From contig NZ_RDBL01000012.1 in assembly GCF_008042035.1 (NCBI RefSeq), positions 1 to 64,000 on the forward strand: 64,000 bases of DNA. Direction: 5' to 3'. How positions within the stretch are numbered: position 1 is the first letter of the stretch; every line of letters begins with the position of its first letter. The stretch comes from Streptomyces sp. col6 (GTDB taxonomy: Bacteria > Actinomycetota > Actinomycetes > Streptomycetales > Streptomycetaceae). The position numbers were made by a program, and so were the translations under genes. The notes under the pieces were generated by a model that ran no database searches, had not been told where the DNA came from, and saw nothing but the letters and a program-made list of their open reading frames with translations. Positions 37,881 through 46,821 of the stretch are shown piece after piece.

Positions 37881-39137
37881 GTGGCTCATCTGCTGATGGT
37901 CGAGAGCTGGGTCGGGTCGATGAGCAGACTGCTGCCGAGAGCGATCCGGGAGGGCGGGCACGAATTCACCTTCCTCACCCGAGACCTGCACCACTACCTG
38001 CGCTCGGCGCCCGAGGGAGCCCGCCACCCGCTGCTCTCGGCACGCCACGTGCTGACGGCTCCCACCAACGACCCCGGCCGGCTGCTGCCGTTCGCCGAAC
38101 GGGCCCACGCGGCCCTGGGGTTCGACGGGGTGGTCTCGTCCTGTGACTACTACCTGCCGTCGGCCGCCCGCGTCGCGGCCCGGCTGGGCCTCGCCGGTCC
38201 CGCTCCCGAGGCGATGGAGAACGCCTGCCGCAAGGACGCCACCCGGGACGTCCTCGCCCGTGCGGGAGTCCCCGGGCCGCGTTACGCGGTCTGCGCCGAC
38301 TGGGCCGAGACCGCGAAGGCGGCGGCGCGGATCTGCCTGCCGCTGGTCGTCAAGCCGGTCGACCTGTGTGCCGGGATGCTGGTGCGCCGCGTCGACGACG
38401 AGGCACAGCTCGCTGATGCCCACCGGGCCCTCGCCGACTTCCCGGTCAACGCGCGGGGCCAGCGGCGTTCCCCCGTGGTCCTGCTGGAGGAGTTGCTGCA
38501 CGGTCCCGAGGTCAGTGTCGAGACCGTCACCCACGGGGGACGGACCCAGGTGGTCGGGGTGACCGACAAGAGCATCGGCGGCGCACCGGCCTTCGTGGAG
38601 ACCGGACACATGTTTCCGGCGGCCCTCACCGAGCACGACGCCCGCGCGGCCCGGGACACCGCGGTCCGGGCGGTCGAGGCGCTCGGCCTCGACCACGTCG
38701 TGGCGCACACCGAGATCAAACTGACGCCCGCCGGCCCCCGTGTGGTGGAGGTCAATCCCCGCCCCGCCGGCAACCGCATCACCGAACTCGTCCGGCATGT
38801 GACCGGCATCGACATCGCCGCCGCCTGTGTCGACGTCGCCCTCGGCCGGGAGCCCGACCTGCGCCGCCACGACACCGGACTGCGCAGCGCCGCCATCGGC
38901 TTCCTGGTGCCCGGCGCCGGGGGAGTGCTGGACGCGATCGACGGCGGCGACACGGTCGGGGAGGCCCCGGACGTGCTGGAGCTGAGCCTCGCCGCGCCCG
39001 GCACCCGGGTCACCGCCGCAGGCAGCAACAACGAATACCTCGGGCATGTGATGGCCGGCGACACCGACGGGCCGGGCGCCCGCGACCGCGTGGAAGCACT
39101 TCTGTCGGGCCTGCGCCCCCGGGTGGTGTCCCGATGA
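37881..39137 (+). CDS. ATP-grasp ligase, first gene of the metallophore-like operon
   Basis: 418 residues from GTG 37881 behind GAGGGGGAG. The ATP-grasp fold is visible: nucleotide-binding strand L-P-L-V-V-K-P-V-D-L-C-A-G-M, L-L-E-E-L-L-H-G-P-E-V-S-V-E, and the Mg2+-binding end V-V-E-V-N-P-R-P-A-G-N-R. This is the type that joins a carboxylate to an amine, often two amino acids. No signal peptide. It is followed by a four-base overlap with the next gene. In this cluster it is the likely bond-forming step. Confidence 0.88.
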   Translation: MAHLLMVESWVGSMSRLLPRAIREGGHEFTFLTRDLHHYLRSAPEGARHPLLSARHVLTAPTNDPGRLLPFAERAHAALGFDGVVSSCDYYLPSAARVAARLGLAGPAPEAMENACRKDATRDVLARAGVPGPRYAVCADWAETAKAAARICLPLVVKPVDLCAGMLVRRVDDEAQLADAHRALADFPVNARGQRRSPVVLLEELLHGPEVSVETVTHGGRTQVVGVTDKSIGGAPAFVETGHMFPAALTEHDARAARDTAVRAVEALGLDHVVAHTEIKLTPAGPRVVEVNPRPAGNRITELVRHVTGIDIAAACVDVALGREPDLRRHDTGLRSAAIGFLVPGAGGVLDAIDGGDTVGEAPDVLELSLAAPGTRVTAAGSNNEYLGHVMAGDTDGPGARDRVEALLSGLRPRVVSR

Positions 39138-39967
39138 CCGCACACACCGCCATCGCCCCGGCCCCCGGCTCGTGCGAGGACCTCGTGTCCCGGGTCCTGG
39201 CCGGAGCCTTCGGGCACAACCCCAGAACGCTTCGGGTCAGCACCGCCTTCACCACCCGCCAGTCCGTCAGCCACACGGGACGCACCGGCGGTTACCGCAA
39301 CGAGGTGCTGAGCCTGCGCATTGCCGCAGCCGTCGGCTCCTGCGCGGTCGAGCCGGGCGGACTCCCGGACGGCGCGGCCGACGACTGCGTCGGTACCGAT
39401 GCCGCCACCCTGCTCGCCCACCCGCTGCGGCCGGTACGGATCGCCGCGCTGGACGCCTTCCTCATGCACGTCCTGCCCCACGGCCCCGCCTCGGGCGCCC
39501 GGCCGCAGCCGCTGCCCGCGGGGACCTCACTGGAGAAGTCCCGGGCCAGGGCACGCGCCGTCGTCGGCCTGCTGGACCTCCCGCCCGGCCGGACCGTCCT
39601 CGTCGTCGGGGTGGTCAACTCGCTCCTGGAGGCGCTGCGGGAGCGCGGGCTGCGTTACGTGCCCTGCGATCTCAAGGGCGGCACCACGGAGTGGGGCGAG
39701 CCGGTGCGCGAGAACGCCTCGGACCTGCTCACCCGCTGCGATGCCGTCCTCGCCTCCGGAATGACGCTCGGCAACGGCAGCTTCGAGCAGTTCAGGACCC
39801 ATGCGCTGCGGTACGGCAAGCCGCTCGTGATGTTCGCCCAGACGGGCAGCGCGGTGCTGCCCCGGTTCATCGGCTCCGGGGTGACCGCCGTGTCCGCGGA
39901 GCCGTACCCCTTCTTCTGGCTCGACGGCGGTCCCGGCACCATCCACCAGTACGGAGGCACCCGGTGA
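39134..39967 (+). CDS. Rossmann-like DUF364-type protein (putative metal chelation)
   Basis: 277 residues, ATGA overlap with the ligase. The C-terminal half has the DUF364 pattern: T-V-L-V-V-G-V-V-N-S-L (Rossmann strand), Y-V-P-C-D-L-K, D-A-V-L-A-S-G-M-T-L-G-N-G-S, and a final strand P-L-V-M-F-A-Q-T-G-S. The DUF364 family is called 'putative heavy-metal chelation' from sequence context, not assay. The N-terminal half is variable with T-T-R-Q-S-V-S-H. In this cluster it may bind metal or a biosynthetic intermediate. Confidence 0.75.
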   Translation: MTAHTAIAPAPGSCEDLVSRVLAGAFGHNPRTLRVSTAFTTRQSVSHTGRTGGYRNEVLSLRIAAAVGSCAVEPGGLPDGAADDCVGTDAATLLAHPLRPVRIAALDAFLMHVLPHGPASGARPQPLPAGTSLEKSRARARAVVGLLDLPPGRTVLVVGVVNSLLEALRERGLRYVPCDLKGGTTEWGEPVRENASDLLTRCDAVLASGMTLGNGSFEQFRTHALRYGKPLVMFAQTGSAVLPRFIGSGVTAVSAEPYPFFWLDGGPGTIHQYGGTR

Positions 39968-41076
39968 CCACGGCACTTCTGCGTCCCGCAGGCAACCGCG
40001 AACTGCTCGGCCTGGTCGGGCGCACCCCGCTCGCCCGTATCACCGCGCCCCTGCCCTGTCCGCATCCCGGCTTCTGGGCGAAGCTCGAAGGCTTCGGCGT
40101 GGGAGGCATGAAGGCACGTGCCGCCGTGTCGATGCTCCAGGGGGCCGAGACGCGCGGCGAACTCCTGCCCGGCGCCCCGGTCGTGGAGTCGACGTCCGGC
40201 ACGCTCGGCATCGGGCTCGCCTTCGCCGGCCAGGCACTCGGCCACCCCGTCGTCCTGGTGGGCGACACCGAACTCGAACCGTCCATGCGGCAGTTGCTGC
40301 GCTCCCACGGTGCCCGGCTGGAGCTCGTCGACCGTCCGGCCGAGCGGGGCGGCTGGCAGGCGGCCCGGCTCGCCCGGCTCCGCGAACTGCTCTCCACGCT
40401 GCCGCACGCCTACTGGCCCGACCAGTACAACAACCCCGACAACACGGCGGGTTACGCCTCGCTCGCCGCCGAGATCGCCGGCCGGCTCGACCGGGTGGAC
40501 GTGCTGGTGTGCAGCGTCGGCACCGGCGGGCACAGCGCCGGAACGGCCGCCTGGCTGCGCCGCCACTGGCCCGCGCTGCGGCTGATCGGCGTCGACTCCA
40601 CCGGCTCGACGATCTTCGGCCAGCCCGCCCGCCCCCGGCTCATGCGCGGCCTGGGCAGCAGCATCCATCCCCGCAACGTCGCCCACGACCGCTTCGACGA
40701 GGTGCACTGGGTCGGCCCGGCCGAGGCCGCCGACAGCTGCCGCCGGCTCGCCCGGGGCAACTTCGTCAGCGGCGGCTGGAGTACCGGCGCCGTCGCCCTC
40801 GTCGCCGCCTGGGCGGCCCGCGTGCACCCGGACGCGGTCGTCGCCACCGTCTTCCCCGACGGGCCCCACCGCTACCTCGGCAGCGTCTTCGACGACGGCT
40901 TCAACGCCCTGCACGGCCTGCGGACGGGCACGCCGGCGACCCGGCCCGTCGAGATCTCCCACCCCCGAGCGGCGGAGGCCACGGGGTGGACCCGCTGTAC
41001 GACCGTTGTCGATCCGCGGGCGGGTGCGCGGGCGGGCGCGGCCCACCTGCCGCACGCACCCCGGGAGAGCCGATGA
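39964..41076 (+). CDS. Cysteine-synthase-like PLP enzyme
   Basis: 370 residues from GTG 39964 in a GTGA overlap. Fold type II beta-substitution enzyme: PLP lysine K50 in G-V-G-G-M-K-A-R-A-A, the substrate loop S-T-S-G-T-L-G (in place of the usual T-S-G-N-T-G), and the phosphate-binding S-V-G-T-G-G-H-S near 180. In siderophore pathways relatives (SbnA) make 2,3-diaminopropionate precursors from phosphoserine. Here it probably makes an unusual amino acid for the ATP-grasp ligase. The altered loop hints at a different substrate. Confidence 0.85.
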   Translation: MTTALLRPAGNRELLGLVGRTPLARITAPLPCPHPGFWAKLEGFGVGGMKARAAVSMLQGAETRGELLPGAPVVESTSGTLGIGLAFAGQALGHPVVLVGDTELEPSMRQLLRSHGARLELVDRPAERGGWQAARLARLRELLSTLPHAYWPDQYNNPDNTAGYASLAAEIAGRLDRVDVLVCSVGTGGHSAGTAAWLRRHWPALRLIGVDSTGSTIFGQPARPRLMRGLGSSIHPRNVAHDRFDEVHWVGPAEAADSCRRLARGNFVSGGWSTGAVALVAAWAARVHPDAVVATVFPDGPHRYLGSVFDDGFNALHGLRTGTPATRPVEISHPRAAEATGWTRCTTVVDPRAGARAGAAHLPHAPRESR

Positions 41077-42152
41077 AGTGCACCCGACGCACCACGGAGC
41101 TCCGGCTCGCCGAGCCGCTGCGGATCTGCCGGTCCACCACGACCGCCCGGCACGCCGTCCGGCTGTCCGTCGAGCACCAGGGGCTCCACGGCCACGGCGA
41201 AGCTGTCACCAGCGTGTACTACGGCCTGGACACCGGCGCCCTGCACCAGTGGCTGCACCGCTGCTCGGAGGCACTCGCCCGTTTCCCCGACCCCGAGACC
41301 GCCCTCGCCGCCCTGCCCGAGGACACCACCGGCGCGCCACCGGCGGTCACCGCCGCTGTGGAGTCCGCGCTGCTCGACCTCGTCGGCAAGCGCGCCGGAG
41401 AGCCTGTGTACCGGCTCCTGGGCGCGACCGACGCGCCCACGGCCGCGACCGCCCGGACCATCGGCATCACCACACCGTCCCGGGCCGCCGCCCTCGCCAC
41501 CCGCCTCGCGGACCAGGGGTTCACGGTCCTGAAGGTCAAAGCCGGATCGGCGGACCCCGAGGACGACATCGCACGGGTCCGCGCCGTCCGCGCCGCCGCT
41601 CCCGGGGCACGCCTGCTGCTCGACCCGAATGGCGGCTGGAGCGCGTCCGCCGCGCCCCGGCTGCTCGGCCGCTTCGCCGAACTGGGCGTCGAGGCCGTCG
41701 AACAGCCCGTCGCGCCGGGCGACCCGGAAGGGCTGGCCCGCCTGGCCGCGCGTTCACCGCTGCCGGTCGTCGCGGACGAGGACGCGGTGTCCTTCGAGGA
41801 CGCCCGCCGCCTCACCGGCCGTGTCCACGGCATCAACGTCAAGCTCGCCAAGTGCGGCGGAGCCGGCGCGGCCCTGCGCATCGCCGGACTGCTCGCCGGA
41901 AGCGGAACGGACCTCATGCTCGGCTGCCTCACCGCCAGTTCACTCGGCATCGCGCCGGCCGTCCACCTCGCCGACCGCGCCCGGTGGACCGATCTGGACG
42001 GGCATCTTCTGCTCTCCCACGACCCCTGGACCGGCATCGGCGGCGATGACGGCACCGTACGCGCGAGTGCGCGGCCCGGACTCGGCGTACGCCCGAGCAC
42101 ACCGTTCGACCACCCTCGGACGCCGGCCCCCGAAGCGGAGGCACGGCCGTGA
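41073..42152 (+). CDS. Enolase-superfamily dipeptide epimerase-like enzyme
   Basis: 359 residues, ATGA overlap. Muconate-lactonizing subgroup with catalytic K154-x-K156 (L-K-V-K-A-G), metal ligands D184 (L-L-D-P-N-G), E210 (V-E-Q-P-V) and D235 (A-D-E-D), and the second-face lysine in I-N-V-K-L-A-K (257 or 260). The D-L-D-G motif near the C-terminus matches the D-x-D that holds the free amino end in dipeptide epimerases. It therefore probably inverts a centre in a dipeptide-like intermediate. It fits directly after an ATP-grasp ligase. Confidence 0.85.
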   Translation: MKCTRRTTELRLAEPLRICRSTTTARHAVRLSVEHQGLHGHGEAVTSVYYGLDTGALHQWLHRCSEALARFPDPETALAALPEDTTGAPPAVTAAVESALLDLVGKRAGEPVYRLLGATDAPTAATARTIGITTPSRAAALATRLADQGFTVLKVKAGSADPEDDIARVRAVRAAAPGARLLLDPNGGWSASAAPRLLGRFAELGVEAVEQPVAPGDPEGLARLAARSPLPVVADEDAVSFEDARRLTGRVHGINVKLAKCGGAGAALRIAGLLAGSGTDLMLGCLTASSLGIAPAVHLADRARWTDLDGHLLLSHDPWTGIGGDDGTVRASARPGLGVRPSTPFDHPRTPAPEAEARP

Positions 42153-43411
42153 CGACATGGCGCGAGATCCGTGGTTTCAGCCCGGCCGTTCGCCTCCTGC
42201 TGGTCAACCAACTCGGTGTGAACACGGGCTTCTACCTGCTCATCCCCTACCTCGCCGTGCATATGAGCCGCGATCTCGGCATGTCCGCCGCTGCCGTCGG
42301 CACCGTGCTCGGGGTGCGCAACCTCAGCCAGCAGGGGCTTTTCGTCATCGGCGGCTCGGCGGCGGACCGGCTGGGCGCGCGCGGGGTGATCATCACCGGC
42401 TGCGCCCTGCGGACCGTGGGCTTCGGCCTGTTCGCCCTGGGCGACGGGACGGCGGTGCTGCTGGCCGCCTCGGTGCTCAGCGGACTGGCCGGCGCCCTGT
42501 TCAACCCGGCCGTGCGGGCCTATCTCGCCCAGGAGGCCGGGGAGCGCAGAGCCGAGGCGTTCGCCCTGTTCAACGTGTTCGCGACGACCGGGGCCCTCAT
42601 CGGCCCCCTGCTCGGCAGCGCGCTCCTTCTCGTCGACTTCCGGGCGGCGGCCCTGACGGCGGCCGGGCTCTTCGCCCTCCTCACCGTCGCCCAGGCCCTG
42701 ATGCTGCCCGCCGGTCAGGTCACCCCGGCCAAGGAGAGCGTGCTCGCCGACTGGCGCGAAGTGGTCGGGAACCGGGCATTCATGGCGTTCGCCCTGGCCA
42801 TGGTTGCCATGATCGCGCTGGAGAGCCAGCTCTATCTGCTGCTGCCCGACGGCGCCCGACGGGCCACCGGATGGGACGGTGCGGCCGGCCCGGTCCTCCT
42901 CGTGGCGACGCTCGCCGGTCTCGGCCTCCAACTGCGCATCACACGGGCGCTGAAGCGGCGCGGCAGCCGGGCGGGCTGGATCAGCGGCGGCCTCGCGCTC
43001 ATGGGCGCGGCCTTCGTTCCCCCCATGCTCGTGACGTCCGGACCGTCCGCCGGCGCGGGGGACCTGCCGGGCTCCCTGCTGCACCTGACCCCGGTACTGA
43101 TGGGGGCCCTGCTCCTGCAGACCGGTCTCATGATGGCCCAGCCCTTCGTGATGGAACTGGTGCCCGCCTTCGGCCGCTCCCGGCTCACCGGCACCTACTT
43201 CGGCATCTTCTACGTCGTCTCCGGCATCGCGGCCGCCCTGGGCAACGCGGCCGTCGGCTGGGCCATGGACACCGGTGGGCGCACAGGCGCCGGGTGGCTG
43301 CCCTGGGCGTGCTGCCTCGGTCTCGGCCTCGCCTCCGCCGCCGCCGTCGCCCGGCTCCACCGTGTCGGGGCACTGCCCGGAGGGCCGGCCCCCGTGCCGG
43401 CCCGCGCGTGA
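42149..43411 (+). CDS. MFS exporter of the metallophore-like operon
   Basis: 420 residues from GTG 42149 (GTGA overlap). About 12 hydrophobic helices with the motif-A-like loop G-G-S-A-A-D-R-L-G-A-R. The fit is to single-component drug/metabolite exporters. Coupled to biosynthetic genes on both sides, so it most likely secretes the product. AGGAGG for the next gene starts at its stop codon. Confidence 0.88.
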   Translation: MTTWREIRGFSPAVRLLLVNQLGVNTGFYLLIPYLAVHMSRDLGMSAAAVGTVLGVRNLSQQGLFVIGGSAADRLGARGVIITGCALRTVGFGLFALGDGTAVLLAASVLSGLAGALFNPAVRAYLAQEAGERRAEAFALFNVFATTGALIGPLLGSALLLVDFRAAALTAAGLFALLTVAQALMLPAGQVTPAKESVLADWREVVGNRAFMAFALAMVAMIALESQLYLLLPDGARRATGWDGAAGPVLLVATLAGLGLQLRITRALKRRGSRAGWISGGLALMGAAFVPPMLVTSGPSAGAGDLPGSLLHLTPVLMGALLLQTGLMMAQPFVMELVPAFGRSRLTGTYFGIFYVVSGIAAALGNAAVGWAMDTGGRTGAGWLPWACCLGLGLASAAAVARLHRVGALPGGPAPVPARA

Positions 43412-43421
43412 GGAGGCCGTC

Positions 43422-44216
43422 GTGAACAACAGGAACCTGCTCACCGACAACCCGGCCCTGTACGAGGCGCGCTTCCCCGACACCGAACGGCTCGCCGGAC
43501 GCTGGACCGAGGAGTGCCTGCGCACCCACGGGAGCGGCGCCCGCGTCCTGGACATCGGCTGCGGCACCGGCCGCGACGCCGCCCATCTCCACACGGCGGG
43601 CCGTACGGTGACCGGCGCGGACCTCTCCGACGCAATGCTCCGGTACGCGGCCCGGCACCACCCCGGCCCCCGCCACGTCCGTGCCGACCTGCGCCGCTTC
43701 GACCTGGGGGCGGGGGCTTTCGACGCCGTGGTCTGCCTGGACAGCGCGCTGCTGTACTGCCGGACCGACGCCGAACTCGACGGCTTCCTCGCCTCCTGCC
43801 ACCGGGCGCTCGCCCTCGGCGGCCTGCTCGTCGCGGAGATGCGCAACGGCGCCTACTTCCTGGGCCGCGCGCACGTCACCGCCGCCCCCGCCACCCACGC
43901 GTTCACCCACGAAGGCGTCACCTACCGCTCCGTCACCCGGCTGCGCGTGGACCCCGCCGCACGCCTCCTGCACCGCTCCCGCGCCTGGACCACGGACGAC
44001 GGGGCGCCCCCGGTCGAACAGCGCTCGGCCTGGCGCCTGCTGCTGCCCGACGAACTGCGCCGCACCATCACCGAGGCCGGATTCGAGGTGCTGGCCCTGC
44101 ATGACGGGCCCGGCCCCCGCACCGACCCCGCCTGGTGCGAGGGCGACGCGCCGACGGGCACCACGGCCGGTGACCGGCTCCACCTCGTCGCGCGGCGTAC
44201 GGCCCCGCACGCCTGA
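43422..44216 (+). CDS. Class I SAM-dependent methyltransferase
   Basis: 264 residues from GTG 43422, with AGGAGG directly upstream. Motif I is V-L-D-I-G-C-G-T-G-R-D, then an acidic end of strand 2 (G-A-D-L-S) and the post-II strand F-D-A-V-V-C-L-D-S-A. Small-molecule methyltransferase. By position it methylates the cluster product or an intermediate. Ten bases separate it from the exporter gene. Confidence 0.88.
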   Translation: MNNRNLLTDNPALYEARFPDTERLAGRWTEECLRTHGSGARVLDIGCGTGRDAAHLHTAGRTVTGADLSDAMLRYAARHHPGPRHVRADLRRFDLGAGAFDAVVCLDSALLYCRTDAELDGFLASCHRALALGGLLVAEMRNGAYFLGRAHVTAAPATHAFTHEGVTYRSVTRLRVDPAARLLHRSRAWTTDDGAPPVEQRSAWRLLLPDELRRTITEAGFEVLALHDGPGPRTDPAWCEGDAPTGTTAGDRLHLVARRTAPHA

Positions 44217-44278
44217 CACAGGGTCCACCACAGCCGCACCCGGCCCGCGAAACCCACCACACAGCAAGGACATCCGTC

Positions 44279-45871
44279 ATGCACGACGACCATCACGGCC
44301 GCTTCCCCGGCCTGTACCGCCGCGGCTTCCTCATCGCATCGGGAGCGGCAGCCGGAGCCCTCGCCCTCTCCGGCTGCGCCGGCGCCTCCGGCCCGGGGCG
44401 CTCCGACGCCGAGGGCGACGAAGGCACCCCCAGGCGCGGCGGCCGGCTGCGGGCCGCCTTCGCCGGGGGAGGGGCGAGCGAGACCCTGGACCCGCATCTG
44501 AGCAACCTGTTCGCCGACGCGGCCCGCGCCAAGGCCCTCTACGACAAGCTCGCCGACTACGGCGCCGACCTCTCCGCGCGGCCCCGCCTCGCCGCCTCCT
44601 GGGAACCGGACACCACCCTGAAGCGGTGGAAGGTCTCGCTGCGTGACGCCGTCTTCCACGACGGAAAGCCCGTGACGGCAGCCGACGTCCTGCACAGCTA
44701 CCGGCGCATAGCCGACCCGAAGCGCGCCTTCCGGGCCAGGGCGTCGCTCGAACCGATCGACCTGGCCGCCAGCCGGGCCCTGGACGAGCGGACCGTCGAG
44801 TTCGTCCTCAAGCGCCCGACGGCCGAATTCCCCAACGTCATGGCCGCGTTCGGCGCGTACATCATCCCGGCGTCGGCACGCGAGGGCGACTTCGACCACG
44901 CGCCCGTCGGCAGCGGACCGTTCCGCCTTGTCTCCTTCACGCCGGGCCGCTCCACCCTGCTGCGCCGCCACGACGACTACTGGGAGGGCGCCCCGCACCT
45001 GGACGAACTGGAATTCGTCGTCGCCGACGAGGAGTCCGCACGCGTCAACGCCCTGCTCGGCGGCCAGGTGGAGTACGCCCACGAGCTGAACCCCGCGACC
45101 GCCCGCGCCCACGAGCACGGCGGGCGCGTGTCCATCGTGCGGCTGCGCAACAGCGCCATGCAGTCCTTCGCCATGAAGACCGACCGGCCGCCCTTCGACG
45201 ACCGCCGTGTCCGCCAGGCGCTGTTCCTCGTCGCCGACCGCGCGGAGCTCGTCCGCAGCGCCCTCTCCGGCGCCGGTGAGATCGGCAACGACCTCTTCGG
45301 CAAGGGGTACGAGTACTACGCCGACGGTCTCCCCCAGCGCGAGCAGGACCTCGGCCGCGCCCGCCGGCTGCTGAAGGAGGCGGGAGCCGACGACCTGCGG
45401 ATCACCCTGGACACTTCACCGGTCGCCACCGGGTTCACCGAGGCCGCCGCCGTCTTCCGCGACCAGGCGGCGAAGGCCGGTATCACCGTCCGCGTACGGA
45501 CCGGCAGCAAGGACACGTTCTGGAAGGACATCCTCGACACCGGCACACTGTGCTGCTACCGGTCCGGGGCGATGCCCATCGAGTCGCACCTCTCCCAGCG
45601 CCTGCTCACCGACTCCACCACCAACGCCACCCACTGGCGCCACCCCGACTTCGACGCGCTGTATCAGCAGGCCCAGTCCACGCGGGACCCGAAGCAGCGC
45701 GCCGATGTCTACGCCCGGATGCAGCGCCGTCTGTACACCGAGGGCCCGTTCCTCATCTGGGGCTTCGCCGACTGGATACTCGGCACCGCCCGCAACGTCC
45801 GGGGCATCGCGCGCACGGCACCGGCCAACACCCTCGACTGGGCCCGCTTCGACAAGGTGTGGCTGGCGTGA
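44279..45871 (+). CDS. Tat-type lipoprotein, family 5 solute-binding protein
   Basis: 530 residues, AAGGA before ATG. The N-terminus has a twin-arginine pair (R-R-G-F-L-I) and lipobox L-S-G-C, preceded by a His-rich M-H-D-D-H-H. The mature part is an SBP_bac_5 domain (E-T-L-D-P-H-L-S near the start, D-G-K-P-V-T-A-A-D-V, G-S-G-P-F-R-L), the class that binds peptides, nickel or metal-chelator complexes. It sits at the outer face of the membrane and hands its ligand to the permeases that follow. By context the ligand is the metal-loaded product. Confidence 0.9.
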   Translation: MHDDHHGRFPGLYRRGFLIASGAAAGALALSGCAGASGPGRSDAEGDEGTPRRGGRLRAAFAGGGASETLDPHLSNLFADAARAKALYDKLADYGADLSARPRLAASWEPDTTLKRWKVSLRDAVFHDGKPVTAADVLHSYRRIADPKRAFRARASLEPIDLAASRALDERTVEFVLKRPTAEFPNVMAAFGAYIIPASAREGDFDHAPVGSGPFRLVSFTPGRSTLLRRHDDYWEGAPHLDELEFVVADEESARVNALLGGQVEYAHELNPATARAHEHGGRVSIVRLRNSAMQSFAMKTDRPPFDDRRVRQALFLVADRAELVRSALSGAGEIGNDLFGKGYEYYADGLPQREQDLGRARRLLKEAGADDLRITLDTSPVATGFTEAAAVFRDQAAKAGITVRVRTGSKDTFWKDILDTGTLCCYRSGAMPIESHLSQRLLTDSTTNATHWRHPDFDALYQQAQSTRDPKQRADVYARMQRRLYTEGPFLIWGFADWILGTARNVRGIARTAPANTLDWARFDKVWLA

Positions 45872-46821
45872 AGGCGCCCGGACACTGGGTGGCGCGCCGG
45901 CTGCTGCTCGGGGGCGTGCAGACCGCCGCCGTGGTCGTGCTCGTCTTCGCCGCCACCGAGGCCCTGCCCGGCGACGCCGCCGTCGCCCTCGCCGGCGACC
46001 AGCCGGACCCGGCACGCATCGAGGCCGTCCGCACAGCCATGCGTCTGGACCGGCCGGCCCACGAACGCCTGTTGGACTGGACGGCCGGGCTGCTCCACGG
46101 AGACCTCGGCGTCTCGCTGACCTCGGGTCGGCCCGTCGCCGCCGCGCTCGCGGACGGCCTGGGCCCGACCCTGCTGCTCGCTGTGCCAACGGTCCTGCTG
46201 CTGGTGCCGGCCGCGATCGGCCTCGGCGTGCTGGCGGCCCGGCGCGAGGGCGGGGCGGTGGACCGGTCCATCAGCGCGGTGCTGCTGAGTCTCTACGCCG
46301 TTCCCGAATTCGCCCTGGGAGCACTGCTGGTGGCAGTCTTCGCGCTGCGGCTCGGGTGGTTCCCGCCGACCGCGGTGGGGTACGGCACCGAGCTCGCCTC
46401 CCACCCCGCCGCACTCGTCCTGCCCGTCCTCGTCCTGCTCGCGCGCCCGGTCTGCTCGCTCGCCCGGCTCGTCCGCGCGGGCATGCTCGACGCGCTGGCC
46501 TCCCCGTACGTCGCTCAGGCCCGCCGGTACGGCCTCTCCCGCACCCGCGTCCGCTACGCGCACGCCCTCCCCAACGCCCTCGCCCCGGCCGCCCAGCAAC
46601 TGGCCCGCACGATCGACTGGCTGCTGTGCGGGGTGGTCGTCGTCGAGGCCCTGTTCGTGGTCCCCGGGCTCGGCACCGTCCTGATGAACGCCGTCGCCGA
46701 GCGCGATCTGCCCACGGTGCAGGGGCTCGCGGTGGTCTTCGGCCTCGCCACCGTTCTGCTCAACCTCGGCGCCGACCTGGTCACCCACCGCCTCGCGCCC
46801 CGGACGGAGGTGGCCGCGTGA
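45868..46821 (+). CDS. ABC permease 1 (DppB/NikB type)
   Basis: 317 residues from GTG 45868 (GTGA overlap). About six helices, with the family features P-G-D near residue 35, D-L-G-V-S after the first loop, and the ATPase-contact loop D-A-L-A-S-P-Y-V-A-Q-A-R-R-Y-G-L-S. Forms the channel with the next permease. Confidence 0.9.
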   Translation: MKAPGHWVARRLLLGGVQTAAVVVLVFAATEALPGDAAVALAGDQPDPARIEAVRTAMRLDRPAHERLLDWTAGLLHGDLGVSLTSGRPVAAALADGLGPTLLLAVPTVLLLVPAAIGLGVLAARREGGAVDRSISAVLLSLYAVPEFALGALLVAVFALRLGWFPPTAVGYGTELASHPAALVLPVLVLLARPVCSLARLVRAGMLDALASPYVAQARRYGLSRTRVRYAHALPNALAPAAQQLARTIDWLLCGVVVVEALFVVPGLGTVLMNAVAERDLPTVQGLAVVFGLATVLLNLGADLVTHRLAPRTEVAA

